Origin: Altererythrobacter sp.
GTDB taxonomy: Bacteria; Pseudomonadota; Alphaproteobacteria; Sphingomonadales; Sphingomonadaceae
Assembly: GCA_016793865.1 (NCBI GenBank)
Contig: JAEULJ010000007.1
Location: forward strand, 248,001-312,000
Direction of reading: 5' to 3'
DNA length: 64,000 bases
Shown here: piece after piece, positions 53,066 through 62,558 of the stretch
Layout: each line of letters starts with the position of its first letter
How positions within the stretch are numbered: position 1 is the first letter of the stretch
Program-made: the position numbers and the translations under genes
The notes under the pieces: model-generated
Seen by the model: only the letters and a program-made list of their open reading frames with translations
Database searches by the model: none
What the model was told of the DNA's origin: nothing

Positions 53066-53626
53066 CTAAGGACCGTGGGCCGCCGGAATCGGGCTCGGCG
53101 GTCCATCCGGAACTCGCAGCAACATCATCTCGTCGGCACCGGCGCGATACTCGGCGAGCCGTGCGTCGGGATCGTAGGCGACGCCGATGGGATTGGCGGC
53201 GAACGCAGGGCCGCCGAAGTAGGCGGCGGCCGCCTCCGGACTCAGGGCATCGGCCTGCAGCTCGATCCGGTTACCGTCCGGATCGAGGTAGTAGAGCGAC
53301 AGCGTCATTCCGTGATGGATCGGCCAATAGGGCTCGATCCCGATCGCCTTCAGGCGGGCATAGGTCTCGAGAAGCTCGCTCGCACCGGAATAGGTGAAGG
53401 CGACGTGGTTCAGCCCGATGTCTCCATGACCACCGTCGCCGCCCGGTCGCACCACATCGAGATTGGCGATGGCGAAGCGATGGCTTTCCTCGTCGAAGGC
53501 GATGAATGCCAGGGCTGGATCGCGGTAAACCGCCCGCGCCTCGAATACTGCGCAGTACCACTCTATCATCGCGTCATATCGCCGCGTCGAGAACAGCACA
53601 TGGGACAGGCGGGCGGGAACCGTCAT
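53066..53626 (-). CDS. VOC-family (extradiol dioxygenase-like) protein
   Basis: 186 residues from the ATG at 53626 (ATGA overlap with the GNAT gene). Two beta-alpha-beta modules with metal ligands His9 (RLSHVLFST), His74 (GLNHVAFTYS) and Glu122 (GNRIELQAD), a 2-His-1-carboxylate set matching type I extradiol dioxygenases and glyoxalases. LSLYYLDPDGNRIELQ is the catechol-dioxygenase-like signature. Probably acts with the neighbouring exported intradiol-type enzyme in aromatic turnover. Confidence 0.88.
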   Translation of the reverse strand: MTVPARLSHVLFSTRRYDAMIEWYCAVFEARAVYRDPALAFIAFDEESHRFAIANLDVVRPGGDGGHGDIGLNHVAFTYSGASELLETYARLKAIGIEPYWPIHHGMTLSLYYLDPDGNRIELQADALSPEAAAAYFGGPAFAANPIGVAYDPDARLAEYRAGADEMMLLRVPDGPPSPIPAAHGP

Positions 53627-54435
53627 GCGTGGCTTCCGAAGCTGTAGAGATCGACCCGCGCCCCATCCGCGAACCCCATCGATCGATAGAGAGGGCGGCC
53701 CATGTCGGTAGCGTGGAGCCACAGGCGACCCGCGTCGCTCGCCTCTTGCGCGGCGGTGATCGCGTGGCGCATGGCGCCCTCGCCATAGCCCTTGCCGTGG
53801 CAATCGGGCAGCGTCGCCACCATCGCGACATAGATGCAGTCGCCGAGCAGATAGGCTTGCGCCGCCGTCACCGCCCGTCCACCGGCATAGCCGACCACAC
53901 CGAAATGCGTACCCGACCAATGCGGGATATGGCCGGTGATCGCAAAGGTCTCGCGCGCCATGCCATAGGCGTCGGCATTGACGCGGCCGAGATCGAGCGC
54001 GGTTCCCTCGTCGCGTGCGAAACGAAACTCGAGCGCCGGTGCCTCGCGGCGTGGCGGCGCTAGCCGGTCGGTCGCCATCCCGGAAAGACTCATGCTGAAG
54101 GAGACCCCCGTGTCGTCCAGCACGGCTTCGGCCCCGTCCGGCAGGAACTCGGGCGGGATCAGGAACATGGTGTCATAGGGGCAGCGGTCGGCATAGCCGC
54201 GCGCCGTGTCGATCGCCTGCCGCAACCCCGCCGCATCGGCGATGGGCGCGTTGATCGCGAGCATGTTGAAGAAGGTGCAGACGGTCTGCGAAAGCATCAC
54301 GTCCAAGGTGCCGATCCGAGCCGCGACGTGGCCGGGATACTGCCCTGTCATGTAGCGCCACGCGGCGATGAACACGTCGGTGGTCGCAATCGTGCCGATA
54401 TCGGCCATGGGAAGTGTGTCATGCCGTATGTCCAT
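53623..54435 (-). CDS. GNAT-family acetyltransferase
   Basis: 270 residues. The C-terminal half is a GNAT domain: TAAQAYLLGDCIYVAMVATL, PDCHGKGYGEGAMRHAITAA with the acetyl-CoA loop (Q/C-x-x-GKGYGE), and LWLHATDMGRPLYRSMGF. The N-terminal half is unlike GNAT and may bind substrate. First gene of the minus-strand run. Start at 54435 is the longest; MADIGTIATT nine codons in is an alternative. Confidence 0.85.
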   Translation of the reverse strand: MDIRHDTLPMADIGTIATTDVFIAAWRYMTGQYPGHVAARIGTLDVMLSQTVCTFFNMLAINAPIADAAGLRQAIDTARGYADRCPYDTMFLIPPEFLPDGAEAVLDDTGVSFSMSLSGMATDRLAPPRREAPALEFRFARDEGTALDLGRVNADAYGMARETFAITGHIPHWSGTHFGVVGYAGGRAVTAAQAYLLGDCIYVAMVATLPDCHGKGYGEGAMRHAITAAQEASDAGRLWLHATDMGRPLYRSMGFADGARVDLYSFGSHA

Positions 54436-54683
54436 CAGCGGTGTCCCCCGACCGCAGGCAAGGCTTCTCCGTTGACGGCACGGTCGTTTCCGGGCCGACT
54501 ATTGGATACCATGCATCTGCAATATCTACCCGCGCTTGGTGCCGCCGCGTCAGTGGCCCGGTCAATCGGGCGACCGTGAATAATGCGTTATTTCGGTAGT
54601 CGGCGGGTTGGTAACGATGCCCACGCGCGATACCCACGGCGGTGGGCGCGGGCCCCATTGGGCCAGTGCAGCGGGGGAAATCG

Positions 54684-55946
54684 ATGAGCGACAGCGCGAT
54701 TGTCGGATCGCCGCCGGCTCCGGTCGGTTCGTCTGAACGAGTGAGCGAGCTCGACGTGCTGCGCGGCTTCGCATTGCTCGGCGTACTGCTGGTCCATTGC
54801 TACAGCTGGCCGGCCCCGCCGTTTCTGACGACCGAGGCGCAGTTCGAAGCCGTGGCATCCTCCTGGCAGGACCAGTGGGCGGGATTTCTCACCCAGTGGC
54901 TGTTCTATGACAAGGCGAACACGCTGTTCGCCTTTCTGTTTGGCGTGGGCTTCTGGGTCCAGATGGAGCGGATGGAGGCAAGGGGAGGCAATTTCCGCGC
55001 GATCTATCTGCGCCGCCTGACCATCTTGCTCGCCTTCGGGCTCCTGCATCTCTTCACCATCTGGCCGTTCGACATCCTCCACCTCTACGCGCTTGCCGGG
55101 TTCGCGCTCTTCGCGCTGCGAAAGAGCAGCGGCAGGGTGCTGCTTATCGGTGGGATCATCCTGGCGCTGGGAGCACGCCCTCTGTTCGACCTCCTGTTCG
55201 AGGCGATCGGCGTTTCAGGCCCTGCGTTCGATCTGGCATATTCTGACGCGGCGATCATGGAGCGGCAGAACGTCGGCAGTTTCGGCGAATTGGTCGCCGT
55301 CTTCGCCTGGCTACCCGCGGTCGACTTCATCGCGAGCGGCATGATCGTCGGCTGGTTCTTCTATGCGCTCGGCCGCTTCATGCTGGGCGCATATGTCGCA
55401 CGCCAGGGCTGGCTACAGCGCGCCGCGCAACTGTTGCCGCGCTATCGCTTCTGGCTGCTTGTCACGCTGCCCCTCGGCCTGGCTGGCGAGTTCGTCGCGG
55501 CTTCGCTCGAGTTCGGGAGTTTCGCGGTCCTGGAACCCTTCGTAGCGGCTGAGGGTCCGCTCCACACCGTCAGCGCGCCGCTGCTGGCGGTGGGATATGT
55601 CTGTGCGATAGTGCTGCTGTTCCATTCGCGCTTGTCAGCGGTTGTTCGCGTGTTCGCTCCGGTCGGGCGGATGGCACTGACCAATTATGTGATGCAGGGG
55701 GTCGCGCTCGGCTTCGTGCTCTACAAGTTCGATCCCGCGCTTGGCCTGATCGGCCGGATCGGACCCGCCAGCCTGATGGCTATCGGCTTCGTGATCTTCG
55801 CGGCGCAGATCCTGGTTAGCCATCTCTGGCTGTCGCGTTTCGCCTATGGGCCGCTCGAATGGGGCTGGCGCGCTCTCACCTATGGCCGCCGCCCGCCGAT
55901 GCGGCTTGCCAGCGAAGCCGCTCGCCCCCCATTGCCCGGATCATGA
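54684..55946 (+). CDS. DUF418 membrane protein
   Basis: 420 residues from ATG 54684, preceded by GGGGGAAATCG. It begins with VSELDVLRGFALLGVLLVHC, the opening typical of DUF418 proteins, then FLFGVGFWVQMERMEARGG and the C-terminal DUF418 part FAPVGRMALTNYVMQGVALG ... SRFAYGPLEWGWRALTYG. Eight to ten helices. Its role is unproven. The last 6 bases overlap the convergent SARP-like gene. Confidence 0.88.
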   Translation: MSDSAIVGSPPAPVGSSERVSELDVLRGFALLGVLLVHCYSWPAPPFLTTEAQFEAVASSWQDQWAGFLTQWLFYDKANTLFAFLFGVGFWVQMERMEARGGNFRAIYLRRLTILLAFGLLHLFTIWPFDILHLYALAGFALFALRKSSGRVLLIGGIILALGARPLFDLLFEAIGVSGPAFDLAYSDAAIMERQNVGSFGELVAVFAWLPAVDFIASGMIVGWFFYALGRFMLGAYVARQGWLQRAAQLLPRYRFWLLVTLPLGLAGEFVAASLEFGSFAVLEPFVAAEGPLHTVSAPLLAVGYVCAIVLLFHSRLSAVVRVFAPVGRMALTNYVMQGVALGFVLYKFDPALGLIGRIGPASLMAIGFVIFAAQILVSHLWLSRFAYGPLEWGWRALTYGRRPPMRLASEAARPPLPGS

Positions 55947-58055
55947 GCCGCTTGCCGAAGCGCGATCTCGCAGCGACGCGGGCATTCGCTCGGGCCAGCC
56001 ATGTTTCTCCCAAGCGGCCACGAACCCGATCTGATCTGCGAAGGCCATGAAATCCGGATGCTCGACGATCCTGCGAACCGGATCGATATCCGACCACAGG
56101 CTCATCAGGCCGAACAGGTTCGATAGATTGGGCTGCTCGCGGTAGATCTTCATCACCAGTTCGGCGTGACCCATGTAGATGGCGGGGTAGGCAATCGAGA
56201 TATCATAGGGGTCGGCCATCACCTGGTGCAGCCCGTCCAGCATCCGGCAATAGGCATCGCGAGCGGCCGGATCGCCGCTGCAAACGCCCTTTGCGCCGAA
56301 CATGAAATAGGCGTCGCGGGCGGCGGCATCCAGCGCGGCCATGCCAGGCGGCGGCATGATCATGGTGCCGAGCAAGGTGCGCAGGCTGTAGTAGATTCCG
56401 ACCGCGCGCTCGTGCTCGCCCTTCGCGGCATAGGCGAGGGCGAGCGGGCCGGGCGGGAAGCCGAGATCGAGCATGCTCTGGCCCGCTGCAATGGCAGCGT
56501 CGAAATCGCCCAAGCACAAATGCGCGCAGCACAGCGCGGCGTAGTTGCGTCCGTGAACCGGGTCGCGATCGACCGCCGCCTCGATGTGGGGCAGGGCGGC
56601 GCGGGGGCGCCCCAGGAACAGCAGGAACTGCCCGAGCCGTATCGCCACCTCGCTGTCGTTCGGCGCGAGCCGGCGCGCATCGAGGGCAAGGTCGAGCGCC
56701 GCCACGGCATTGTGCTGCGTCAATTCATAGACGGCCAGCGTCACCCGCGCATGGCCCTGCGAGGGATCGAGCGCGATGGCGCGCCGCGCGCAATGCGCCA
56801 TCTGCGCGGCACGCTCGAGCCGATCGGCTGCCGGGGTGAAAGTGGCGGAGTAGAGATGCGCTTCGGCAAGAGCAGCCCAGCATTCGGCGAAGTCGGGATC
56901 GATCTCCAACGCCTGCTCCAGCCGGTCGATGGCCTTGGCGATCACATCATCGCCGATCGTGCGCATGGTCAGGGCGCGGCCCTGAAGGTAAAGCGCATAG
57001 GCGTCGCGATTGGTCGTCATGCGCCTCGCCGGAACACCTGCCGCATCCAGTCCCAGCGCGCTGCAAAGCCCGGCGACGAAGTGCCCCCCGATGACGTGGC
57101 GTGAACCGATCGCGTCCGCAACGGTGCCGTCGTAGCGATCGGACCAGATCTCGGTCCCGGTCGCCCCCTCGATCAGGCGGATGTTCACGCGAATGCCGTC
57201 GATGAACCGGTGGACGCTCCACTCAACCAGATGCGAGACGGTAAGAGCGGATGCTATCTTCGGCAGAGTGCGCCCCGGTTCCACCACACTGGCCACCGAA
57301 GTGCGCCCGACCAGGCCCAGCTGCTGAATGCTTCCGAGGCGAGAGCTGAGTTCCTCGACTACGCCTTCGGCGAGGAAGAACGAGCCTCCGACGGCATCGA
57401 ACTGCTCGAACGGCAATATCGCGATGCGGCGCTTGTCATCCTTGCCGGGCGGCGCGGGCCGGCCGCACGAGCGCCAGGCATCACGAAGTCGATCCCTGCC
57501 TGCCAGATCGCCGGCTCGCTCAAGATCGACCAGCGCGCGTTCGACGGCAGACTGCATTCGGCCCTCGATATGCACGCGGCGGCTGGTGATCCATTCATCG
57601 AATGCGGCCCCGAAGTCGAACTGGTCAAGCAGCGGCCGGTCCGCGATGTGGCCAAGCAGGGCGCACGCGTCGTCGACACGGCCGGCCGCCAGTGCCGCTT
57701 CGAGATCGCCGAGGTCGGTACGGACGGTGGACGGATCAATCGCCATCCGCCCATGCGACATGGTCAGTACCGGGCCGGCCAGCGGGGCGACCGTCCGGTC
57801 GATACTGAGTATGCACTGGCGCAGGCTCGCCCGTGCCTGTGCCTGGAACCGGCCGGGCCAGAGCAGGGTGCTGACATAATGGCGGTCCAGTTCCTCGCCG
57901 GGTGAAAGGCACAGCATCGCCAGCAATGCTCTCACGCGCCGGCTGGAAATTACGACGTCGGTACCATCGGGCGCCGCCATCCTGAAGGGCCCGAACAAGG
58001 ACGCCCGCAGGACATGGTCTGTCCGTGACAGGGTCAAGCCCGTCGTCGATGTCAC
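55941..58055 (-). CDS. SARP/BTAD-type regulator with TolB-like and TPR domains
   Basis: 704 residues. Residues about 15-110 form a winged helix plus BTAD-like part (LRASLFGPFRMAAPDGTDVV, VRALLAMLCLSPGEELDRHY, RASLRQCILSIDR). Near 210 comes the TolB/adenylate-cyclase-like segment RRIAILPFEQFDAVGGSFFL, AEGVVEELSSRLGSI. From about 340 to 640 are TPR repeats (AIDRLEQALEIDPDFAECWA, CARRAIALDPSQGHARVTLA, HIEAAVDRDPVHGRNYAALC). No signal peptide. A DNA-binding regulator with a sensory helical part; targets unknown, possibly the operon to its left. Confidence 0.85.
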   Translation of the reverse strand: MTSTTGLTLSRTDHVLRASLFGPFRMAAPDGTDVVISSRRVRALLAMLCLSPGEELDRHYVSTLLWPGRFQAQARASLRQCILSIDRTVAPLAGPVLTMSHGRMAIDPSTVRTDLGDLEAALAAGRVDDACALLGHIADRPLLDQFDFGAAFDEWITSRRVHIEGRMQSAVERALVDLERAGDLAGRDRLRDAWRSCGRPAPPGKDDKRRIAILPFEQFDAVGGSFFLAEGVVEELSSRLGSIQQLGLVGRTSVASVVEPGRTLPKIASALTVSHLVEWSVHRFIDGIRVNIRLIEGATGTEIWSDRYDGTVADAIGSRHVIGGHFVAGLCSALGLDAAGVPARRMTTNRDAYALYLQGRALTMRTIGDDVIAKAIDRLEQALEIDPDFAECWAALAEAHLYSATFTPAADRLERAAQMAHCARRAIALDPSQGHARVTLAVYELTQHNAVAALDLALDARRLAPNDSEVAIRLGQFLLFLGRPRAALPHIEAAVDRDPVHGRNYAALCCAHLCLGDFDAAIAAGQSMLDLGFPPGPLALAYAAKGEHERAVGIYYSLRTLLGTMIMPPPGMAALDAAARDAYFMFGAKGVCSGDPAARDAYCRMLDGLHQVMADPYDISIAYPAIYMGHAELVMKIYREQPNLSNLFGLMSLWSDIDPVRRIVEHPDFMAFADQIGFVAAWEKHGWPERMPASLRDRASASGS

Positions 58056-58184
58056 CGGGATGCCCCCTTCGCCGCGTCGCCGGAGACTGGCACAATCCTC
58101 TTGATTTGACGAGCGTCATGGCGATCGGGCGGAGATCGGGGCTGGACAGGGCCGATCTCTCATGCCCTGCCGCGCATTTCCGGT

Positions 58185-58544
58185 TCACGAGGCAGTTTGC
58201 GAGCGAGGTGCTGCCGTTGAGGGACGCGTGATACGCGCGCTGTTCGCGGCATCGTCTTGAGGGAAGATGGAAGCATGAAGGAACCTCAGCCCGGCGATCT
58301 TGCCCGCGCGCCATGCGACCCGCGCCGTGGACCACACCGGCGCACCGGGAAGCCGAAGCTTCAACACCTGGCCCTGTGAGAGCGGAATGCCGGTTGCGAT
58401 CTTGAGTCCCGTGTCGCTGAAGTCGCGAATACGCACGAGTTCCGGCTCGCCCCCGTCGAGCCGGATTTCGCACAGGATCATGGCCGATATGCGAGAACGC
58501 ACGCGGCGCTCGGGGGTGGGGGCGACCATGCTCCGAATATGCAT
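58185..58544 (-). CDS. PilZ-domain protein
   Basis: 119 residues. PERRVRSRISAMILCEIRLD carries the RxxxR c-di-GMP motif, then VRIRDFSDTGLKIATGIPL (D-x-S-x-x-G variant) and LPGAPVWSTARVAWRAGKIAGLRF. A complete PilZ domain with a Ser/Thr/Pro tail. It probably binds cyclic di-GMP and controls a partner protein. Partner unknown; neighbours are not motility or exopolysaccharide genes. Confidence 0.88.
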   Translation of the reverse strand: MHIRSMVAPTPERRVRSRISAMILCEIRLDGGEPELVRIRDFSDTGLKIATGIPLSQGQVLKLRLPGAPVWSTARVAWRAGKIAGLRFLHASIFPQDDAANSARITRPSTAAPRSQTAS

Positions 58545-58588
58545 GCGTGCGGTCGCTTAAGGGTGAACGGACGGGCAAGTAGCCCTAC

Positions 58589-58981
58589 CTAGTGGTCGTG
58601 CTGCGCTTCCAGGGCGTGCATTTCGTCGTCGCTGAAGCCGAAGTGATGCCCTGCCTCGTGAATGACGACATGGTGCACCAGCGTTTCGACCGAAACCCGG
58701 GTCGATCGTATCTCTGCCATCAGGGGCATTCGAAACAGCCAGATGCGCGGCGGCATATCGCCCGATTGCCAGATCGACTGGTCAGGAAGCGGGCGCCCCT
58801 CGTAAAGCCCCGAAAGCTCCCAGCGATCGACCATGCCGACCGAAGCGAGCTGCTCGGTCGTCGCGAAATCCTCGACCTGCAGGACTATGTCCTCGCAGCG
58901 CTGGCGGAAGGGTTCGGGAAGCCCCGCCAGCACCGCCCGCGCCAGTGCGTCGATTTCCTCTGCGGGGACGGTTCGGTTCAT
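58589..58981 (-). CDS. Zincin-like metallopeptidase family protein
   Basis: 130 residues from the ATG at 58981. HHVVIHEAGHHFGFSDDEMH contains the HEAGH zinc motif (108-112) followed by GFSDDEMHALE with an Asp/Glu third ligand, as in the MMP1/DUF1025 metallopeptidase family. FRQRCEDIVLQVEDFATTEQ is the usual N-terminal part. Proteolysis has not been proven for most members. Confidence 0.88.
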   Translation of the reverse strand: MNRTVPAEEIDALARAVLAGLPEPFRQRCEDIVLQVEDFATTEQLASVGMVDRWELSGLYEGRPLPDQSIWQSGDMPPRIWLFRMPLMAEIRSTRVSVETLVHHVVIHEAGHHFGFSDDEMHALEAQHDH

Positions 58982-59139
58982 GCATCCGATGTGGGTGTCC
59001 AGTGGATATATCGCAAGCGCTTGTACCTTCTCCGAAACCACGGGGCAGGTGAGGGCCGAGGATTACTTGACGGCGACGGATCGCGGGTGGATGCGTTCCC
59101 GGCCCGCGCGGCGAGCGCGGCGCGACGGTCGAGGTCAAG

Positions 59140-60729
59140 GTGGCCCCGGCACAGGCGCGCAGCGCGGAGGAATGGCCCTTGACGGGGAATCAGGCGGAAG
59201 CAGTCGACGAGGGCGGTGCGCCGGATCGGGGTGACGACGATCGCGGCGTCTGGCGCTTCGCGCACGCCGAACGCGCGAGCGTGATCGTGGATGCGGCCGA
59301 CTATTTCGTCCATATGCAGGAAGCCATGCTGAAGGCCCGGCGGCGGATATTCCTCATCGGTTGGGATTTCGACACGCGCATCCACCTCACGCATGGTCGC
59401 CGGTGGTGGCAGCGGCCGTTCAAGAGAACGCATCCATCGCGGCTGGGCAGCTTCGTGGGCTGGCTGGTCCGCCACCGCCGCGAACTGGATGTCCGCATCC
59501 TCAAATGGAGCGTCAGCTACGTCCAGTTCCTGCTCCGCAGCAGCATGACGTGGGATATCATCCGCTGGGCGCGCCACAAGCGAATCACCTTCAAGTTCGA
59601 CAGCGCCCATCCACTCGGTTGCTCGCATCACCAGAAGATCGCCATCCTGGACGATCGGCTGGCGGTTTGCGGCGGCATCGACATGACCGACAGGCGCTGG
59701 GATACCCGCGAGCATCGGCAGCGCGATCCGCGGCGTCACACTATCCTGGGCCGCCCCTACGCCCCCTGGCATGACACGGCCATGATGATGGAGGGGGCAG
59801 TCGCATCCGCGCTCGCCGAACTGGGTAGCGATCGCTGGGAGCGGTGCGGCGGTGGGGAAATACCACCCATCCGCGCTGCGACCGACAGCCTGTGGCCGGC
59901 GGAATTGCCGATCGCTTTCGAGAATGTGGAGATTGGCATCGCGCGAACGCGAGCGGCCTATCGCGATTGCGAGGCCGTCAACGAAATCGAGGTGCTGTAT
60001 CGCCGTCAAATCGCGGGGGCGCGGCGCTTCATCTATGCCGAGAGCCAGTACTTCGCATCCCGGATCGTTGCCGAAGCGATCGTGGCTCGCTTGCAGGAGC
60101 CAGATCCGCCCGAGATCGTGGTCGTCCATCCCGAAAGCGCCGATGGCTGGCTGGAGCAGCAGGCTATGGACCACGCCCGGGCCGTGCTGGTGCAGGCAAT
60201 CGAGGCTGCGGACACGCAGAACCGATTTTCTATCTGGATGCCACGCGTCGGCGATACGGGCATCTATGTGCACGCCAAGCTGATGGTGATCGACGATGAG
60301 ATCCTGCGCATCGGATCGGCCAATCTCAATAACCGCTCGATGGGGCTGGACAGCGAATGCGATGTCTTCATCGATGCACGGCGGCCGGCCAATATCCACG
60401 CGCGCGGGGGCATCGCAGCGCTGCGGTATTCGCTGCTGGCAGAGCATCTCGGGATGGAGGAGACGGATATCCCGGGCCTGCTCGAACGGCACGGATCGAT
60501 GCGCGCGCTGATCGAGGCTTCCGGCGACCGGGCGGGGCGGCATCTGGAGCGCTACCACCCACCGGATGTGGGTGATGCGATAGGCACGCTGGCGGAATCG
60601 CAGCTGCTCGATCCCGAACGGCCGCAGGATCTGTTCGAACCCTTTGCGAAGGGCGGGCTGTTTCGTAAGGGCAGCCCGCTCGCGCGCATCCGCGCGCGGC
60701 TACAACGGCGCAGAAAGGCGCGGACATGA
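59140..60729 (+). CDS. Phospholipase D/cardiolipin synthase-like protein
   Basis: 529 residues, start GTG 59140 uncertain. Two HKD motifs: CSHHQKIAILDDRLAVCGGI near residue 163 and VHAKLMVIDDEILRIGSAN near 377, each followed by Asn/Gly-rich loops (GSANLNNRSMGLDSECDVF). No clear membrane anchor at the N-terminus. Could form cardiolipin or hydrolyse phospholipids. Overlaps folE by 4 bp. Confidence 0.88.
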   Translation: MAPAQARSAEEWPLTGNQAEAVDEGGAPDRGDDDRGVWRFAHAERASVIVDAADYFVHMQEAMLKARRRIFLIGWDFDTRIHLTHGRRWWQRPFKRTHPSRLGSFVGWLVRHRRELDVRILKWSVSYVQFLLRSSMTWDIIRWARHKRITFKFDSAHPLGCSHHQKIAILDDRLAVCGGIDMTDRRWDTREHRQRDPRRHTILGRPYAPWHDTAMMMEGAVASALAELGSDRWERCGGGEIPPIRAATDSLWPAELPIAFENVEIGIARTRAAYRDCEAVNEIEVLYRRQIAGARRFIYAESQYFASRIVAEAIVARLQEPDPPEIVVVHPESADGWLEQQAMDHARAVLVQAIEAADTQNRFSIWMPRVGDTGIYVHAKLMVIDDEILRIGSANLNNRSMGLDSECDVFIDARRPANIHARGGIAALRYSLLAEHLGMEETDIPGLLERHGSMRALIEASGDRAGRHLERYHPPDVGDAIGTLAESQLLDPERPQDLFEPFAKGGLFRKGSPLARIRARLQRRRKART

Positions 60730-61334
60730 GCAGCCTGATCGGCCCGGACGAAGACGATCCCAAGGGCAAGCCGCCCGTCCCCGAGGCGGTTCAGGCCGCG
60801 GTTCGCACCCTGATCGAATGGGCCGGTGACGATCCGGCACGCGAAGGGCTGATCGATACGCCGGCCAGGGTGGCTCGGGCGTGGAAGGAGTACTGCCAGG
60901 GCTATGGCGAGAACCCGGCGGTCCATCTCAGCCGGGTATTCGAGGAGGTGGGCGGCTACGACGAGATTGTGCTACTGCGCGACATCCCGTTCCAGTCGCA
61001 TTGCGAACATCACATGGCGCCGATCCTGGGGGTGGCGCACATCGCCTATCTTCCTACCGATTTCGTCGTAGGCATTTCGAAGCTGGCGCGCGTGCTCCAC
61101 GGCTTCGCGAGGCGCCTGCAGGTGCAGGAGCGGCTGACCGCCGAGGTCGCGCAGTGCATATGGGACAATCTGCGCCCTCAGGGGGTGGCGGTGGTGATCG
61201 AGGCCAGCCACGCCTGCATGACAGCGCGCGGCGTCCGTACTCCAGGCGTGAGGATGACCACGAGCCGGATGATGGGCGTCTTTCGCGACGACCAGCGCAG
61301 CCGCGAGGAAGTTCTCAAGCTGATGGGATATTGA
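60726..61334 (+). CDS. folE: GTP cyclohydrolase I
   Basis: 202 residues. Zinc ligands Cys93 and His96 in PFQSHCEHHMAPILG and Cys164 in ASHACMTARGV, plus GISKLARVLHGFARRLQVQE and VRTPGVRMTTSRMMGVF. Catalyses GTP to dihydroneopterin triphosphate, first step of folate synthesis. ATGA overlap with the phospholipase gene. Terminated by a perfect hairpin. Confidence 0.97.
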   Translation: MSSLIGPDEDDPKGKPPVPEAVQAAVRTLIEWAGDDPAREGLIDTPARVARAWKEYCQGYGENPAVHLSRVFEEVGGYDEIVLLRDIPFQSHCEHHMAPILGVAHIAYLPTDFVVGISKLARVLHGFARRLQVQERLTAEVAQCIWDNLRPQGVAVVIEASHACMTARGVRTPGVRMTTSRMMGVFRDDQRSREEVLKLMGY

Positions 61335-61343
61335 GCCAGGGCT

Positions 61344-61370
61344 GGGCGCGCCGAACGGATCGGCGCGCCC
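61344..61370. terminator. Bidirectional hairpin terminator between folE and peroxiredoxin
   Basis: Perfect 11-bp stem (61344-61354 with 61360-61370) and a 5-base loop between two convergent genes. Confidence 0.75.
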
Positions 61371-61379
61371 GGCAATGCA

Positions 61380-61859
61380 TCAAAGCTGGCCCAGCAGGTA
61401 TTCCGCGCTGGACACCGAGAAATCGCCCGGCTGCTCGACATTGAGCTCTTTCACCACGCCGTCCGTCACGATCATGGAATAGCGCTGGCCGCGCTTGCCC
61501 AAGCCGAAGCCCGATCCGTCCATCGTCAGGCCCACCGCCTCGGCGAAGTCGCCATTGCCATCGGCGAGCATGGTCACCTCATCGGCACCGTTGGCGGATT
61601 TCCACGCCCCCATCACGAAGGCATCGTTCACGGCGGTGGCGACGATCTCGTCGACGCCTTTGGCCTTGAGCTCCGCAGCCTTTTCCACATAGCCCGGCAG
61701 ATGGCGCGCCGAGCAGGTCGGCGTGAAGGCGCCCGGCACGGAAAACAGCGCAACCGTCTTGCCCGCGAAGTATTCGGCCGACTGGACCTTCTCCGGCCCT
61801 TCCGGCCCGGCTTTGATCAGCGTTACGTCGGGGAGCTTGTCGCCTACCGAAATCGTCAT
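61380..61859 (-). CDS. Peroxiredoxin of the Prx5/AhpE-like type
   Basis: 159 residues from the ATG at 61859. SVGDKLPDVTLIKAGPEGPE, peroxidatic Cys49 in FSVPGAFTPTCSARHLPGY, then EIVATAVNDAFVMGAWKSAN and GFGLGKRGQRYSMIVTDGVV. Reduces hydroperoxides using thiols. The start MEGHHTMTIS six codons upstream is possible. Convergent with folE. Confidence 0.94.
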   Translation of the reverse strand: MTISVGDKLPDVTLIKAGPEGPEKVQSAEYFAGKTVALFSVPGAFTPTCSARHLPGYVEKAAELKAKGVDEIVATAVNDAFVMGAWKSANGADEVTMLADGNGDFAEAVGLTMDGSGFGLGKRGQRYSMIVTDGVVKELNVEQPGDFSVSSAEYLLGQL

Positions 61860-62031
61860 TGTGTGGTGTCCTTCCATCGCGTGTGATCGTCAGCGACTTA
61901 GGCATGGCCGGCGCGGGCGCAACCCCGCCGGCAGGGTTAATTTCGCTTCACCGAGCATCTTTGAAAATTCGTAAATCGCCAGCCCCACTCTGGCTCGGCG
62001 GGCACGGGAGCCCGTTGGGGAGTACCGGGTC

Positions 62032-62502
62032 ATGTCCATTCTGAAATGCGCCGCCGCCGTTTCCGTCGCTCTCGCGACCATCGCGGCACCGCTGCCGGCT
62101 CTGGCAGGCACGGGAAGCGAGGCGGAGGCACTGCGAAAGCTCGACATCATGCTGATGGTGACCTCGCTGCGCTGCCGCACCACCGCCCACAACTTCCAGG
62201 CCGATTACCAGCGGTTCTCGAGCACAAACCTGACCACTCTCAATGCCGCCGCCCGCAGCTTGCATACGAGCATGTCGCATACCGCCGGAAAGGCCGGTGC
62301 CAAGAGGGCGCTCGACCGGATCAGCGTCGGCATGGCCAATGAATATGGCCGTGGACACCCTTGGCTGACCTGCGGCGAGCTCAAGCGGATCACCGGGGAA
62401 CTGGCGTCGGGGCGCAGGACTCAAGGCGAACTTTCCGCCGCGGCGGATGAACTGCTCGCGAGCCATCCGCGTGGGCAATGGACGATGGCCCTAGCTCGCT
62501 GA
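62032..62502 (+). CDS. Small secreted protein upstream of ahcY
   Basis: 156 residues. Signal peptide LKCAAAVSVALATIAAPLPALA, then a compact helical domain with Cys residues in SLRCRTTAHNFQADYQRFS and PWLTCGELKRITGELASG, probably one disulfide. I do not recognise a domain. Proteins like this lie just before ahcY in many sphingomonads and are sometimes mislabelled as ahcY-related; nothing in the sequence suggests hydrolase activity. Confidence 0.8.
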   Translation: MSILKCAAAVSVALATIAAPLPALAGTGSEAEALRKLDIMLMVTSLRCRTTAHNFQADYQRFSSTNLTTLNAAARSLHTSMSHTAGKAGAKRALDRISVGMANEYGRGHPWLTCGELKRITGELASGRRTQGELSAAADELLASHPRGQWTMALAR

Positions 62503-62558
62503 GCAGCGAGACGGGGGGCGGGCGCAGGCATGGTTGCCCTGCGAGCCGTCAGGGGGTA

